From Diphasiastrum complanatum (taxonomy: Eukaryota > Streptophyta > Lycopodiopsida > Lycopodiales > Lycopodiaceae), in the NCBI GenBank assembly GCA_029204225.1, contig CM055109.1, positions 35,040,496 through 35,104,495 on the forward strand: a DNA stretch of 64,000 bases. Direction: 5' to 3'. The first letter of the stretch is position 1; the number at the start of each line of letters is the position of its first letter. Of the stretch, positions 26,330 to 40,014 are shown in pieces. The notes under the pieces were generated by a model. It did no database searches and was not told where the DNA came from. It worked only from the letters and a program-made list of their open reading frames with translations. The position numbers and the translations under genes were made by a program.

Positions 26330-28055
26330 CTCCCCCCTCCTTCCTAAGTTCAGTTTACTTTTGCTTTCAAGTTTTAACTTCTTTCCTTCTTCTTTGTTCT
26401 ATTGTTCTCTTTTCTTTTCATTTCTTTGTTTATAGTGATAGGGAATTCCCTTTTTCTTCTTCCTTGGCCCCCTTCCCATCTCCTTTCTCATGTTGTGCGT
26501 GCCATTCCTAACTTTTCCGTTGTATTATTTCTTTTGCCTGTGTTTTCTGCGTGCCCTCCCCCCCCCCCCCCCAATTCTATCTCTCTGTCTCTCTCTCATG
26601 CTCTCTTCTGCTTGTTCTCTTGCTCTTTTTGCCTGTCTTTTCTGGTTAGAGCGGGCTGCGCACTTTGTCTTTCCTCTCGTATCGGAATACTCGCCGTACT
26701 GCTTCGTTGCTTGTTCTCATGATATCCCGATCATCTTCCGCTTCTTTTCGCATCACCCATCTCCTTTGGGTTGCGTAGATCTTTGATTTCTTCGGCTTCC
26801 CATTGTCTTTTTTTCGCAAATTTTCCCTCTGGAATTGATCTTCAATGATCGCTGGGCGGCAGCAATGCCTGCAATGGGAAAGCCTCACTCAGCTTAAGGA
26901 GCTACGTAGCTCCAATACCTGTGGTATTTTGAAGGCTGCAGCTAAATCGTTTTGATGCTAGCGGGTTAGATCTTATGATCTGGGTTAGGTGAAAAATGTA
27001 GGATTTTGATCGAAATTGTACTGCTTGAATGGATGACGAGAAGTATCAAGTCATGCAGGTGGAGAGTTGCGTACCTACGAGTAATTGTGTTGCTTCTCTA
27101 CAATCAAGCGACTTCGATCTTGATCAGCCGCTCTGTTCTGACCCTTCAGTTCCAGTGCAGTAGTATAGCAGGTGAATTGATTTCTAACGGAAGTTTTAGC
27201 CAACCTTTTTGGCACTGGCGAGTCTGACTGGGAACTTCCGCTTGAATGAAGTAACCAATTTGCTGATCATTTGTAGCAAATTAATAACCATTTCCTACGG
27301 TTCATGCCTATTCGCAAAACTCGTTACCCTGAATAAGAATCGACAGACTGCCTTCCATGAAGTGGACATATAGATATAAACTATTTGCTACTGTTAATGT
27401 GTAAAATAGAGGCCCTTGTGTTGGAGGCAAATTGGTTGTTAGCGTTAATCTTTGCAGTTGTGGTTGAAAAATATTCATTTTAGTTTGTTTTCTTTGCCGA
27501 TTGCAGCATCTGAGGTAGAAATTCCGGTAGTATAGGGAACGTAAGCAACCTGATAAGCTAGACCGACATCCGTTTTAGCTCATTGAACATTCCACTTCAT
27601 ACAGACTAACAAGCTGGCGTTTGAGACTGACGCTCTTGCTGGTCTGATCAAAGCCATCAATAGCAAGAGGAAAGTAAGTCTCTTTCTCCCTCAATCTTGC
27701 AGAAATTCAGAGTTCAGATTGTGATTGCTTTGTACTTTCACGTTAGCATATGTTGTTAATTGAACCTGATGACCAAACGCATTACGCGAGCCTACAATTT
27801 CTGAACACAACAGCGGTCGACTTTGTTTGGAAAAAGGAGATCGAAACATAGATCTACTCTAAGCGATTTCATTGTCACTATTTCTCGTTCAAAGATACCA
27901 TTTCAAATGATCTTAGCATCACCATGGGCAAGGCGTACAATGACAGTTCGAATGGTTCTCATTTCATATAATTGTTGTTGTCACTGTAGCTTAATGGCTG
28001 CATTAAGACATTCTGAGAAAAGCCGTTCTCCCATGTATGATTCCAGGTCGTTCCA
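26330..28055 (+). promoter_or_regulatory. Upstream region and probable 5' leader of the PLATZ gene
   Basis: A pyrimidine-rich tract (26330-26650, including a C homopolymer at about 26557-26572 and CTCTCT runs) precedes a non-coding stretch up to the PLATZ start codon. Pyrimidine-rich leaders are common near plant transcription starts. An in-frame TGA lies at 28038-28040. TTCCAG at 28041-28046 could be a leader-intron acceptor. No clear TATA box or transcription start can be fixed by eye. Confidence 0.3.
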
Positions 28056-29345
28056 ATGGTCGCTTTGCAAAGTAAGGCGTCAGCAACCAGTCCGCCATGG
28101 TTGAAGCCTTTATTGACAGCCAGTTTCTTTGTACCTTGTGCTTTCCATGGAGAAACGAACAGAAATGAATGCAACCTTTATTGTCTTCATTGCATGGGAG
28201 ATTCTCTGTGCTCCACCTGCACAATGGACCATAAAAATCATCATATAGTTCAGGTATAGTTTTTCTGGAACACAGGTTTGCATCTTATGAATCAACGTCT
28301 AAGTTTTATATGCGCCAATTTCAGGCAGTTAGTGTTCAGAATGATTCTAATTGTATGCAAATGATTTCCAATCTTTCTCACTAAGAATTCCGTAAATGTT
28401 TTGGCACATGATTTTTTAGCAAGATTCTCCTCATAAGATGAATAAACTTACATTTGAGGATGCAGATTAGAAGATCATCTTATCACGATGTGATCCGAGT
28501 CTCGGAGGTACACAAGGTTTTGGATATCACTGGAGTTCAAACTTACATCATCAACAGTGCAAAAGTTGTATTTCTTAATGAAAGACCTCAACCAAGGCCT
28601 GCTAAAGGTGTCAGTAAGACCTGTGAAACATGTGAGAGAAGTATTGTCGACAGTTTTCGTTACTGCTCACTTGGTTGCAAGGTACCTCCTAGTTCGCTGT
28701 TTTTGTCTGACGAACTCTGTTTCACCAATTTATCATATTACTTGAATGCCGTGCTGAATTATACTCAAGAGTCAACACATAGGCTGTTGTATGTGGATCA
28801 ATAAGTGTTCCTTAGACGAATTATACTCAATATATAATAGGCTGTTGTATGTGCATTGTGGATCAATAAGTACTGTTCCTTAGACCTTAACTTCTGAAGC
28901 AATCGCTGTGGTAACCATTCTTATTTTGCTTTCATGGATTCTTACATGGCTTTATCAGCTGGAGGGTATTCAAAAACGCCATGACATGACATTCGTCTTT
29001 CAACCTAGAATGCAGTCAAAGGACGTGAATGCAAGTGATTTGAGCAACAATTCTGCTAGAAAAGTACGATCAGGGAAGGCCACTCGCGTAAAAGGTAGCA
29101 ACTCAAAGACTGTGTCTCTATCTGACTTTGCCGGGCTGAAAACGGTTCGGGAGCTAGAGGCGCTTGACGAATTCCTCGAGATAGTCGAGAAACCACATGT
29201 AAGCCCCATCAATCGTCCCAACGGAAAATTTCCCGATATATCTCCACCGACACCTTCCCCGATCATCATAAACAGAACAACAAAACGAAGAAAAGGCATA
29301 CCTCACAGAGCTCCTTTCGGATGCAGCCTCATTGTCAGCTTATGA
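28056..29345 (+). CDS. PLATZ family zinc-binding transcription factor, three exons
   Basis: Exons 28056-28253, 28466-28681 and 28959-29345 join in phase 0 across GT-AG introns of 212 and 277 bp, giving 266 residues, a normal PLATZ length. The first zinc-binding signature is C28-x2-H31, C43-x2-C46, C52-x2-C55, H59-x2-H62; the second is C119-x2-C122-x10-C133-x3-C137. Between them lies the highly conserved block around SYHDVIRV and QTYIINSAK. The C-terminus has [12 protein letters not shown] (248-259), a plant PLATZ hallmark. PLATZ proteins are plant-specific nuclear A/T-rich DNA binders that mostly repress transcription or interact with RNA polymerase III factors. ATG 28056 was chosen because an in-frame TGA lies 15 bp upstream and the conserved PPWLKPLL follows. 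The frame is intact, so it is probably functional. Confidence 0.93.
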
Positions 29346-31669
29346 TAGCCAAGACTTATTTGCCATCCATAATTGGCTGCAGCTGAACAATCGCTGTGAA
29401 ATTCTGGACAGCGTCATTGTGTCATCATGCCAGCACAAAAGCATGCTTGGGAGGTGAGAAAATCAAGAAAGCCTCGCTATGTCAGCTATTTATAATTCAC
29501 TAATCAAGCACATCAAAGAAAGGATACATCCAGAGAATTCCTGATCACGGAGATGAAATCACATGTCGCTCTGGCCAGCCGCTCGGTCAGTAGTCACCTA
29601 CTGTAAATCTTGTCTGATAATAATCTAGTAGTCAATATAAAGTCCTATAATATCATAACTATGCCAAGGTATCATTACTATTACAAACACTGTTTACTCC
29701 ATTAACCTCACCTTGATCAGATCAAGAGTTTAAGGTGTACATAAGATCAGAAAGTCTGGAAAGCAGAATAATTATATTCCAGCTACAATATAAATGTATA
29801 CTGTACCGATTGTCCGGAGAGATACATGGAAAGTTCCCAATTCTCATGTAAAATCCTTACAATTGAAAGTAAAAACGGAAGTATTATTTGCACTGATATC
29901 ATGTCCCATGGATTCTTTACCTTGCCTTGCGCCGCAATCATCTTTGAGAATGTGTAACCGAAGACGGCATGGCCTGCTGTGACTCGTGCTACACCAAACA
30001 TGCATCATCATCAGCAGCAGCAGCAGCATCATCATCATTTTCAACTTTTTGATTTCTGATCAAAAGGACGTTGATCCGAACTAGCTATCAGCCATAGATA
30101 ATGATCACAAAATTGCTGTGCACGCATCTAACTCCCAAAGAGGAGAGAGCATGCACCCCTTTTCACACCACCCACAACAAGCCCAATCAGATTACCCACT
30201 TGATTGGTTAGGTTTTATGATGAGTTAGGTCTTGTAGCTATGACTTTCTTTAATTTTGCCCATTGGGTTTCCTTGCACACTTAGGGTTAAGCCCCCATAA
30301 TATCTCCTCACAGTATTCACCTCAAGGTGGTTATGACAATCCAGGCCACCCACTTGATACAATGTGTGGCTTCGTGCCTTCAATTTCTTGTCATGGATTC
30401 TACTAGCCAAAAGATCAATTACATCTGAGTTGTTTAAGTGGAACACAAACAAGATGTAAACCATATAATGCAAAGTATTAACCCTTTTTACACTTCACAC
30501 TAGTAGCATGTGTATGTAGAATATCTACACCCTACATCCACCAAAGTATGCCATGTCAAGGAGCACAGGGCTTTATAGCTTCATGAGCTTAAACCATATG
30601 TGCAAAGATTTAGAGTGACCCACCTGGGCTTGGCATGTGTTAGACTTTAACTTGTTTTTTTCTAGAACACCACCTATGTGTGGGTGGGATTCTAACTTGG
30701 GTGGTCAATCCCAGACCATGAACCCTGTGAAAGAGTTGAATATATATGTTAAAGAGGGCATATTGGGAGAGCATGGACTTGGCACCATTGTAGGAGCCTT
30801 GTTTTTCCACTCTAAGTTATAGAGTTTTGTTTGTTTTCTTCAATAGAGGCAATTTGAATGTTCAAGTGATGCTTATACAAGAATGGAAAATATAACACTC
30901 ATTAAGTGATGTGCTTATTAAAACCACCTTTTTTCTCTTCAATCATAGCATAAAGGACATACACAACAAAAACCGGGAAGTTTGCACTTTGTGGAATTCA
31001 TTTGGTACTAACGGCTATAAAATTAGTAAATTTGAGTATTGCTTAGTTTGCGAGTTTTATCATAATTTTGCAATACCATGTTTGCAATAGAGGTTGTTTG
31101 ATGGCTTTGAATTTTGTCATAAAAGTTAATTTGAAAGTGATATATGCTCTAGAGTGGCATTTTCAAAATTTGTAGTTTTGCATATATGGTCAATTTGCAA
31201 GTTGTAATGTCTTTGAAAAAGCGCTGTACTGAATGTTCACACGTGAACTTTTGTAGCTGGTGAGTAGTTGGGCTAGAATCCAGAGGTTTAATATTAACTC
31301 AGAAATGCTATTGTAGTGTGTGTCATGTCCCTAATTGATTAGAGTTATGTTGGGGTTAGTTAGGCATAATCAACATGAGGCTAGCATAAGATCGTTGGTA
31401 TTGGACCTAGGGTTAAGGGATGCCCTTAGTGGTAAGGACTATAATGTAACTCTAGGACTTGGGAATTGGAACTATTGGAATGGACATGCATGGGGAATCT
31501 TTGATCCAATAAGCAAGTCTCTTTGAAAGATGGCTTGGAATGTAGCTACATAAGGATGGGCCTCGACATCTATTGACATCCATTCCTAGGTGTGAGGCCT
31601 AGACTATGGGATGAGTTTGTGGCTGCCCCAACACTTAGCCAATGAGGCAACTCCAATTGGGGTATGGGT

Positions 31670-31841
31670 CACCATTGCTATTCCCTAAGGGAGAGATATT
31701 GGATTTGTATGGAAGCACTCCTAGCTCAGGGGTGAACATGGATATGTTCTATGGTCACCATGGCTATTCCCTAAGGGAGAGAAAATGGATGTTGTATGGG
31801 AGCACTCCTAGCTCTGGGTGAACATGGATATGTTCTATGGT
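31670..31841. repeat. Two 86-bp tandem units
   Basis: CTATTCCCTAAGGGAGAGA and GTGAACATGGATATGTTCTA occur once in each of 31670-31755 and 31756-31841, with several substitutions. Confidence 0.9.
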
Positions 31842-32650
31842 TAGGTTTGATAATTCCCATGTCCTTATCCTTGTTTGTTTTGTCAGCTGGATTCGTGTTA
31901 GAATCAGATATGTGGGGGGCATGGTAGTGGTATTGGAGCCATCCCTACATGATGATGATCCAATGAGTACAAAGGAGGTCTTCGATATTGGCAAAAGTTG
32001 AAGCATTAGTGGAAAATCATTGAACATTGGCGCTATTCTTTTCTTTGGTATAATTTAGCCATAAAAGTGCTTAAACTAGTTTTTCATTGCATGTAGTAAT
32101 TTCTTAGATATTTGAATGCAATTGATGTGAAAATTTGATTGCATGGCTTGTTAGTGCATATATGATTTTTTCCCTTGTCCATTAACAAAGGCTTGCACAT
32201 ATGGTTTTCAATATTTGCATACTTATGATAAAGTGAATTTTTTAATAGGAATTGTATTGTATGAAGTGCATGCAATATGAAGGCAAAGTATGGATTACGA
32301 ATACTAGTTCGGCTATGTGAATTATATGATCATGCATATATCATAGTAAAAAAGAACATTGTGGGTATACCACAAAGGCATTGCCACAAATTTCTTGATT
32401 GGATTGGATGCAAGGTAACTAGCTACTTTCAAATCCCACTTACCTTGGAATATTTGTGGCATAATGGTTAGCATTTCCCCTTTGTTAGCTCACGAATCCA
32501 ATTTGAAGTCTGTGAATGGGTAGATATATGACAGTAATAAAATAAATATATGAAATGATTTGTTAATGCAAATAGATCATAATTTTTATTTGTGTATTGT
32601 TGTTGGTGATGATGTTGGAGTGCCTTGTAGATTGAGATGAGAGCCTAAGG

Positions 32651-32802
32651 ATGCATGCAAGAAAAAGAGAGGGATGTTAAGTTTTTGCTACTTATGGCTT
32701 GCATGTAAATGTGCATCTAAAGCATGGGTAATGCATGCAAGAAAAAGAGAGGGACGTGACATTTTGTTGTTTACGACTTGCATATAGAGGTGCATCTAAA
32801 GG
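32651..32802. repeat. Two ~80-bp tandem units
   Basis: ATGCATGCAAGAAAAAGAGA starts at 32651 and 32731. Each unit ends in GTGCATCTAAAG; the middle parts have diverged. Confidence 0.88.
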
Positions 32803-33817
32803 AACGATTTCTTCCAATAAAGTCCTTAGCAATATAGCAAAGCTTTTTGTAGGCACCTCTACTTATAATCTAAAACATTGACTTTGATGTTGAATTTTGC
32901 AAAAAGCTCCATTGACCATCTTGAACACCTAGTATTGTCTTTTGAGCAATGTCACCTAGAAATAGGTGACATACTATCATGTTGAGCTTCTAAGTTGTTA
33001 GAAAATGAAACCAAGAAACCATTCTTGTAGCAACAAGTATTCCCTCTCATATTACATTCACAATTTGAAATTTGAATTGAGCTTATGAATCATGGTAGAA
33101 GTTGTTGGTGACAATATTGATTTTTGTGTTTGTAAGAGTCCTTTGTATGATATCCTTTATCTTCAATTATCGTAAGCAATATGGCCTCTAACCATGGGGT
33201 GTTATCACAAAATTCAACTCACGTATCATTCCTACATAGTACCAATCACCTAATTATATTGTATTCAATGCATGGAAACACTATATGAGATAAAGATAGT
33301 GTACAAACTGGGTTGCATGAACAAAAGTAAGACTACTGCATGGGTTACCTAGTTGCAAGGTAATTATGGCTTGAACAAAGCCTTATTCATATGCACATGT
33401 CACTGCATGCACAAGGGTTTTTTGGAAGGTTTTATTATGGTTCTACAAAAGATTATGCTTTGGGATACTCATTTGCTAGCTTTGGATATTAGTATCTCTT
33501 GAGTTTTTTGTGGGAAAAAGAATTCTGTTTCTTTTAGGGCTTCAACCATTGATTACATGTGATTTGATTTTGAAGCCACAAGAAATCTATATGCAAAATA
33601 GTTGACAATCTTATGCTCATCCATAAAGGGAGCCTATCTCATCCATATGGGAGCAATGCACAGCCACAAGGGAGAAGCTTGAATGTACACAATTTCTCCA
33701 ACAAATAAAGAGTTTGCAATGATGAATCACATAAAAAATGCTTGATCTCTAATCCCAAACGTCAAATGACCTCAAAAGATCTAAAAAAGACTTTTGATCC
33801 TCAAGATCCTCTTTACG

Positions 33818-34000
33818 TGTAAAGCAGCTGATCAACGAAGGAACTGTGAAAGTTGAGTCTTGCACGAGAGACTTGGTACTTCGAACGGATGCTACTTGAA
33901 GCCAAGCTAGATGTGCACTTCTTGTTTTGACTGTGAGGCAACTAACCAGTGATGAAATTGTAAAAGTCAAGTTTTACGCGATGGACATGGTGCTTTAAAC
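33818..34000. repeat. Diverged duplication, ~115-bp period
   Basis: A segment around AACTGTGAAAGTTGAGTCTT (33841) and one around AATTGTAAAAGTCAAGTTTT (33956) share the same layout, as does their minus-strand translation (VPSLISCFT against ISSLVSCLT). The copies are old. Confidence 0.5.
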
Positions 34001-35298
34001 AAACGCGAAGAGATAGTTCATATGCGGATCAAACTGGTGCGACCCCTTGACTATCCAGAAGGTCAATGGTTACATTTGGGTTGATTCAAACACAACTACT
34101 TCAAGCTAAGTGAGAGGTGCTTTGCGGAGTACTCAATCTTTGCCTACCTTAAATAGCCAAAAAGGAAAAGTATCAAGATCAGACTGGGACAAGCAGAGAA
34201 ATCAAGGTGCAAAAGCAACAAGGCACCGAGTGGACCATAAAGTGGGCAATCAATGATAAATCCTTTGTCTCAGGGAGCCCTGATACCTGTGTGGAACTGA
34301 TCAAATCTGGAGCTCATGGAGCCACAAAGTGCATCAAGAACAAATCAGGAGCTCAAAGGAGTTTCAAAGTCAAAAAGGCAGAAGTGATAGGGGCGAACAT
34401 TTCACAAGAACAGCCTCTGTCACCAGTTAATGAGGTTCTTGGATTTTACGTAAGCGATATAAGATCTATGCTTTTCCCAAACAAAGTGATATTTTCAAGT
34501 TTTGTAATTTTTCACAAAAAGAGCTGAGCCTTCGACTTGTGGTGTGCCAGCTACCATGTTAATAAAAAGTGGCCAGTAAATTGAGTTTTGTGCCAAGTAG
34601 CTTAAATGTATAGTTATTTTTAATTGGGAGACACCTTTACTTTAATCTGACATCTGATGAGGACATCGGATTTTATATAGGTCGGGTGGATGTTGTAAAG
34701 CTACCTTTACAAGCTTTACTTCCGGCACCGCTGGCGCCAACATTGCCCCCAGTGCCACTGTGACCAGAAACCAACCGGCACCAAGTTCCTATGGCTGAAA
34801 ATCTTTGATTGGTTCTAACGAAGTCTAAAGAGCTCGAATCGATGTGCAATCACCTCTCACGATCTAGGCATGATTAAAGGAAGCCTTGGGATCAATAAAT
34901 TCTAGAGAGAGAGAAAAAAAAGTCTTTCTAGAGAGATAAAATCCTAGAGAGATAAAACATGTTTTACTAGCCTGGGTAGAGTACTTGGTATGAGGGGAGG
35001 TGGCAAATCCCACCAATACTATAGGGGAGTGCGGGTTGCGACTCAAGACGAGCTCCAACCAAGTCTCAGCCTCCCTTGCTGGAATGTTGTCCTGGCGCCC
35101 GCCTTGGCATGCCAGCCATCCAGAGACTGGGGCCAGTCACACAGTTGAAATGTAACCTTCGCAGATTTATTAATAAAGTGGGATTTTTCTCAAACTAACT
35201 CTGATTACTTTCTGGGTTTGAATGTTTGGTAAAAGCGCCAGTTGTAAGGCTTCAAACTTTTTGATCTGGCACATAGCTGAGGGTCGTATCCCGGGACG

Positions 35299-35372
35299 CC
35301 AGCGGTATGCCGTCGGGACCATTCGGTTCCAGACACCAGCGGTATGTTGTCGGGACCATTCGGTCTAGGAAC
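35299..35372. repeat. Two 37-bp tandem units
   Basis: CCAGCGGTATG..GTCGGGACCATTCGGT occurs at 35299 and 35336. Confidence 0.85.
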
Positions 35373-35562
35373 TGGTTGTCTCCATATATGTCGCGGCCTG
35401 TAGTTTTGAGTGTTCCTTGCATGAACGTGAATGGGTTAAGCTCTTGGGGAATGGGCTCTAATCTGTCGGCTGAGTTGGATGGCTTGCTTGGGTGGAAGTT
35501 ACCAGTTTATGGCTGTCAAGTCTGACGTGGCGTCAGGTTGGCTTCCAACGCTCATGACGAAG

Positions 35563-35775
35563 CTTTCAATTGGTTAAGTTTGATGTAAGTCAGATGACTT
35601 GCATGGAATCGATGTTGCTCATTTGTAACGAAGCTTCGAGTTAGTTAAGTTTGATGTATGTCGGGCGGCTTGCTTGGAGGGAAGTCACCCACATCGGGAC
35701 CCCTGATCTGGCATGGTGCTAGGTTAGATCTCAATGTTGGTTTTGAAACTTCAAGTTGGTTAAGTTTGATCGTTG
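35563..35775. repeat. Three dispersed copies of a ~26-bp motif
   Basis: Variants of AACTTCAAGTTGGTTAAGTT occur near 35565, 35632 and 35749, each followed by TTGAT. The first two are also followed by GTAAGTC or GTATGTC and a similar CTTGC-containing segment. Confidence 0.6.
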
Positions 35776-37350
35776 TTGGCGAGTTGGCTGCTTGTATGTC
35801 AAGTGGGATAGGATGGCAAGAGTCAGAAGTCGGAAAGCTAAGTCGTGGTTCCCGGCTCCTTTTGGGATGCCTGCGCTACACTGTCCTATAATCCATATAG
35901 GCTCCCAACACTGGAGAATCCATTTATTTGGATAACTAACTCAGATGGATACCACAATCCACACCTGACCTTGTGATATAAACAGTAGAATTACCATGGT
36001 TCAATCCTTCAAGGTTAATGATAAACTTCGAATGTCCATGGATCCAAGAGCATTAACTCTAGGGGCAAGCTTCTATCAATTAACAGATCCAATGTAATCC
36101 GTGTATTGGATTCTACTTCTAACATCACAATTGACATCCAAAACTGCGGATAACTCAATGGTTACAAAGATATCACTTATTAATTCATCTAAATGAGTCT
36201 AATCCAGGAAATTAATATCTGGTATTAAGCAGTTACTTATAGGGATTACCAAAATCCTAACTGCGAAATACATTTCCTACATTTACTACCACTGATGTCC
36301 ACTCTTCTTCCTTCCTTAGAATTTTCAGTTCCCTGAAAATCTATTTGAGCTAAGGTACTAAGAAGACATAACAACATTAGTAAATGTTTAAAATTAATTG
36401 TTGCGGGAAAAAGGTTTGAAACAATTTCATTTCTATCCTATACTTGGGCTGAATAATTGATATACAAAAAATCATCTACTAGTATGAAAAACACTACTAG
36501 TATGATCATTTGAATATAATTCACCATAGGATTTAACTGGAAATGAAATTAGTTTTTCTACTTTTGATCAGTTCCTATCAATCACAAATTTTCCAATAAA
36601 ATTGGACTGTTTTTCCTTTTAATGACTGGTCTGGCATTACTCCGTTGATATTGACAAAAACTATCCAAACTCAGAAATGAAATCACGTGGATGGAAATCC
36701 TACCAATAGGATTTCAGTAACTCTTAAACTGTATCCAACACAATTTTACTGTTCGGATAAAGAGTTTTGTCACCACACATCATATCTAGTCATTTCATAT
36801 TGTTTGACGGTTTTATATTCAATTTTCATGAGTATCATGTCCAAACGTTCACTCGATGCATTTCCAACAACCAATATCGATTAGAAATATCCCAAACAAG
36901 TAACAAACTTCAAACTTTTAATCAAGTTCAAAAATCACAAAGGGAAAAATTAAATTTTCTTAAATCGGGTACCGTCTTGGAAAAGGTAACCACGAGGAAC
37001 AAATATCTTGTTGTCTATCCTAAATCCGCGAACCCTAGTTCACCGACTCACTATTAGGATAACAAAATTTATATTGTTTCACCATTTTGCTTATTTTTCA
37101 GTATTAAAAGAACAAATTTTTCTCATGCATCACTAGAAAAGTAGCCAGCGACGAAATACCATTACCTACCATAGGCTCCCTTTTCATGCAACAAATGTTA
37201 CAAATATAACCCTTGCAAAAAACCAAACATCCAAAAATTTATGTAATTGAAAGGCTTTTGCGCAATCCCCCAATCAGTGTCACCATATCGACACAAACCC
37301 TAACAACCGCTTCCCTGGCGGGCTTCAAGAAAGCCTCTCTCCATCAATCC

Positions 37351-37620
<270 letters not shown>

Positions 37621-37928
37621 TTCAGTAGAATTACGAGAGGGCGTGAGGACGGGGCCAAGAGAGAAAAAAAGAGAACTCCAGTCAGGTCGCTTTTCACAAA
37701 TCCATCAACAGGTCGTGAATCTTTCATGGATCCACCCGATCATCGCTCAAGCATGACATTGCTAACATGATAGCCCTTGTTGTCCCAATTTTGAGCAAAA
37801 AATAGGTAAGAACATGGCTGGATCACTTTTTCACAGCCCGTAGAACAGGGCTGGATCGCTTTTTCACATCCCATCAACCTTGTTTTCACTCCTGGCTACA
37901 TCTACACGATTCACCATCACAATAGCAT

Positions 37929-38597
37929 TGTTAGAATTTAGCAATTTTCACATGGTTTTTGATGAATATTAGACATCTATGTGGATCCACACGTGTGAGG
38001 ACATGTCCACACGTGTAAAATGACACTTGTAATATTCATATCTATTTTTATTAGCTTTCATTTGAGTCTAATATGACATCTCCTAAATTATAGGAGTTAG
38101 GTCCTAGATTGTAGGAATCTAGAAGGTCAACACAAACCACCAATGGATGATGCGGCAAACTTGATAGATCTTATCCAAAGTGGATATGGATAAGTACAAT
38201 GAGCTGTCCTACACGTGCTGGATGCAGCTTAGAGAGAGATTATGGTGAATTTGTACTTGATCCATGATGGATCCATTATTGAGCTAATGATGAGAAATCT
38301 TGGTTTTGTGAAGCTATCATTGTGTTTTGACTCTCTTAAGCACTTTCTTTGTGGATGAATGCTTTGTAAATGATAAGTAAACTATTTCTCTATTATCAAG
38401 CCCTATATTAGTTGTACTTCACACGTGTGAAGCCATGGATCATCTTTTTTTATTGTTCTTGCTTGGAAACACAAAGATTGTCAAGTAGAAGCTAGATTTG
38501 GAAGCTAGTCTTGATATAGATCAAGATCCCAAGCTACCAATCACTCTTTGTGATCATTTGTAGAACAATTTCAGTCCATAAACTCTAAAATTTGACA
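37929..38597 (+). repeat. 5' LTR of the host copia copy (669 bp)
   Basis: Begins TGTTAGAATTTAGC and ends AAATTTGACA, directly followed by TGGTATTAGAGCC, a variant of the initiator-Met primer-binding site used by Ty1/copia. It contains CACACGTGTG palindromes at 37988 and 38418. The matching 3' LTR is not present in the window. Confidence 0.75.
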
Positions 38598-39219
38598 TGG
38601 TATTAGAGCCAAGTCAAAGAGCTTAGTTGGTGATCCAAGAATCTTCATTTTGGTGAAAGCATTGGTGCTAGAGTCACTTTGAAGGAGGGCGACCTTTTCT
38701 AATAGTTTACTTGTGATGTTGAGTTTCAGATTAGTGTGTAAAGTTTAGAAGTACTTCTCACACGTGTGAGAGGCTGCTGGTGTTGTACTTTCACCAAAAC
38801 TTTGTGTTTTTTCAATATTTGAGCTTCAAACAAGTTGTGTAAAGTGAAACTAGTGATGTGCTTATGAAAAACCATTGTTTCCATTATAGATTTGATGAGT
38901 GAATGGTGTTAGAATCTTATTAAACCTACAAATCCTTGTGAGAGAGATTGAGGCTTATGTTTTTAGTTCAAGAGTGAAACTAAAACCAATTCTAAACATC
39001 ATAGGAAGGCATTGGCACTTCCAAAAATCAAATCCAAGGTTCTACGTGAATAGATTGTGTAAAATACACTTTTCCAAATCTTTTTGAGCTCAAGACCATT
39101 ATAGATCTTGCTTCTTGAGTCTAGTGAGATTCAAGAAAGTAGCATTTTAGCTAAATTTTGAGAAAGAAAGAATGAAGAGCCTTTGAATAGTACATTTGTT
39201 GTACTTGTTACTAGTTAGA

Positions 39220-40014
39220 ATGGGTTCAATTGGAGCCTATCTTCTTGAGGCTAGTGAAAGGCTAAATTCTAATAGTTATTCAACTTGGAAAGTAAGAATG
39301 GAGTCACTACTAGTGCTCCAAGATATGTTTGATCTTGTCAAAGGAGAGGAAGAAGAACCTCAAGGAGGTCAAGATCAAGTGAGGTACAAAAAGAGAGCTA
39401 GACTAGCATTACATTGCTTGAAAATGAATGTTAGTAATGAACTTCTAAAGGAAGTAGCATCTTGTACCTCGGACAAGGAGGCATGGAACTACCTCAAGGG
39501 GATTTATGAATCCAAAAATACCTCTAGAGTGCTTATGATTAGAAATAAAGTTCTTCAAAGCATTAGAGGGAGTGATGAGAGTGCTCAAGAGTATGTCTTG
39601 AGAATTAAATCTCTCAACGAAGAACTTTCCATCATTAGTGAGGGTATTCATGATGATGAACTTGTTCAAATCACCTTGAATGGTCTTGGAGATGAGTTCT
39701 CCAATCTTGTACAAAGCTTTGCTATTCAAGATGCACTACCTTCCATAGACAAGCTTCATAGTGTGCTTGTAGTCGAGGAGAGTAGGATCCTTCATGTCAA
39801 GCACAGGATTGGATCCTTAAAGTTGCATGATGGTGATGAGAAGGCCAACTTCTCAAGCAAGGGAAAGGCAAAGTCAAAGAAGAAGATCCAACACAAGGAG
39901 CCCAAGAATGATGATCAACCATCAAGCTCCAAAGGTGGAAAGAAGAACAAAGCCAAACTGCTGAAAATAGCAAAGGATATAGAGTCTATAATCCTATCAC
40001 TAAGAAGATTTTAG
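39220..40014 (+). pseudogene. Copia gag fragment of the host copy
   Basis: The frame begins at ATG 39220 (MGSIGAYLLEASERLNSNSY) and gives a UBN2-type copia gag (YSTWKVRMESLL, IYESKNTSRVL, EYVLRIKSLNEEL) of about 240 residues. At about 39960 the sequence jumps to an integrase C-terminal segment (in another frame: GYRVYNPITKKI), removing the knuckle, protease and integrase core and shifting the frame to a stop at 40012-40014. An upstream in-frame TTG at 39196 is not a likely start. Confidence 0.8.

Larger units (their letters stand above)
29346..37350. other. Intergenic region with short duplications, no recognised gene
   Basis: About 8 kb downstream of PLATZ. The first few hundred bases should include its 3' untranslated region; no single polyadenylation site can be chosen by eye. 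A short CAG/CAT trinucleotide run lies at about 30003-30038. An open frame at 34207-34527 (106 codons) matches no family I know. Several tandem duplications are listed separately. The part around 34.5-35.9 kb is less AT-rich and could be old LTR sequence, but termini are not visible. Confidence 0.5.

Noticed and set aside
27823-28104. 93-codon ORF upstream of and overlapping PLATZ exon 1
   Set aside because: Different frame from PLATZ, no conserved motif; the region reads as untranslated leader or promoter.
34207-34527. 106-codon plus-strand ORF
   Set aside because: No family recognised and no supporting context; could be chance or a decayed element fragment.
37134-37150. CACTAGAAAAG as a possible CACTA transposon terminus
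   Set aside because: No inverted partner, no subterminal repeats and no transposase nearby.
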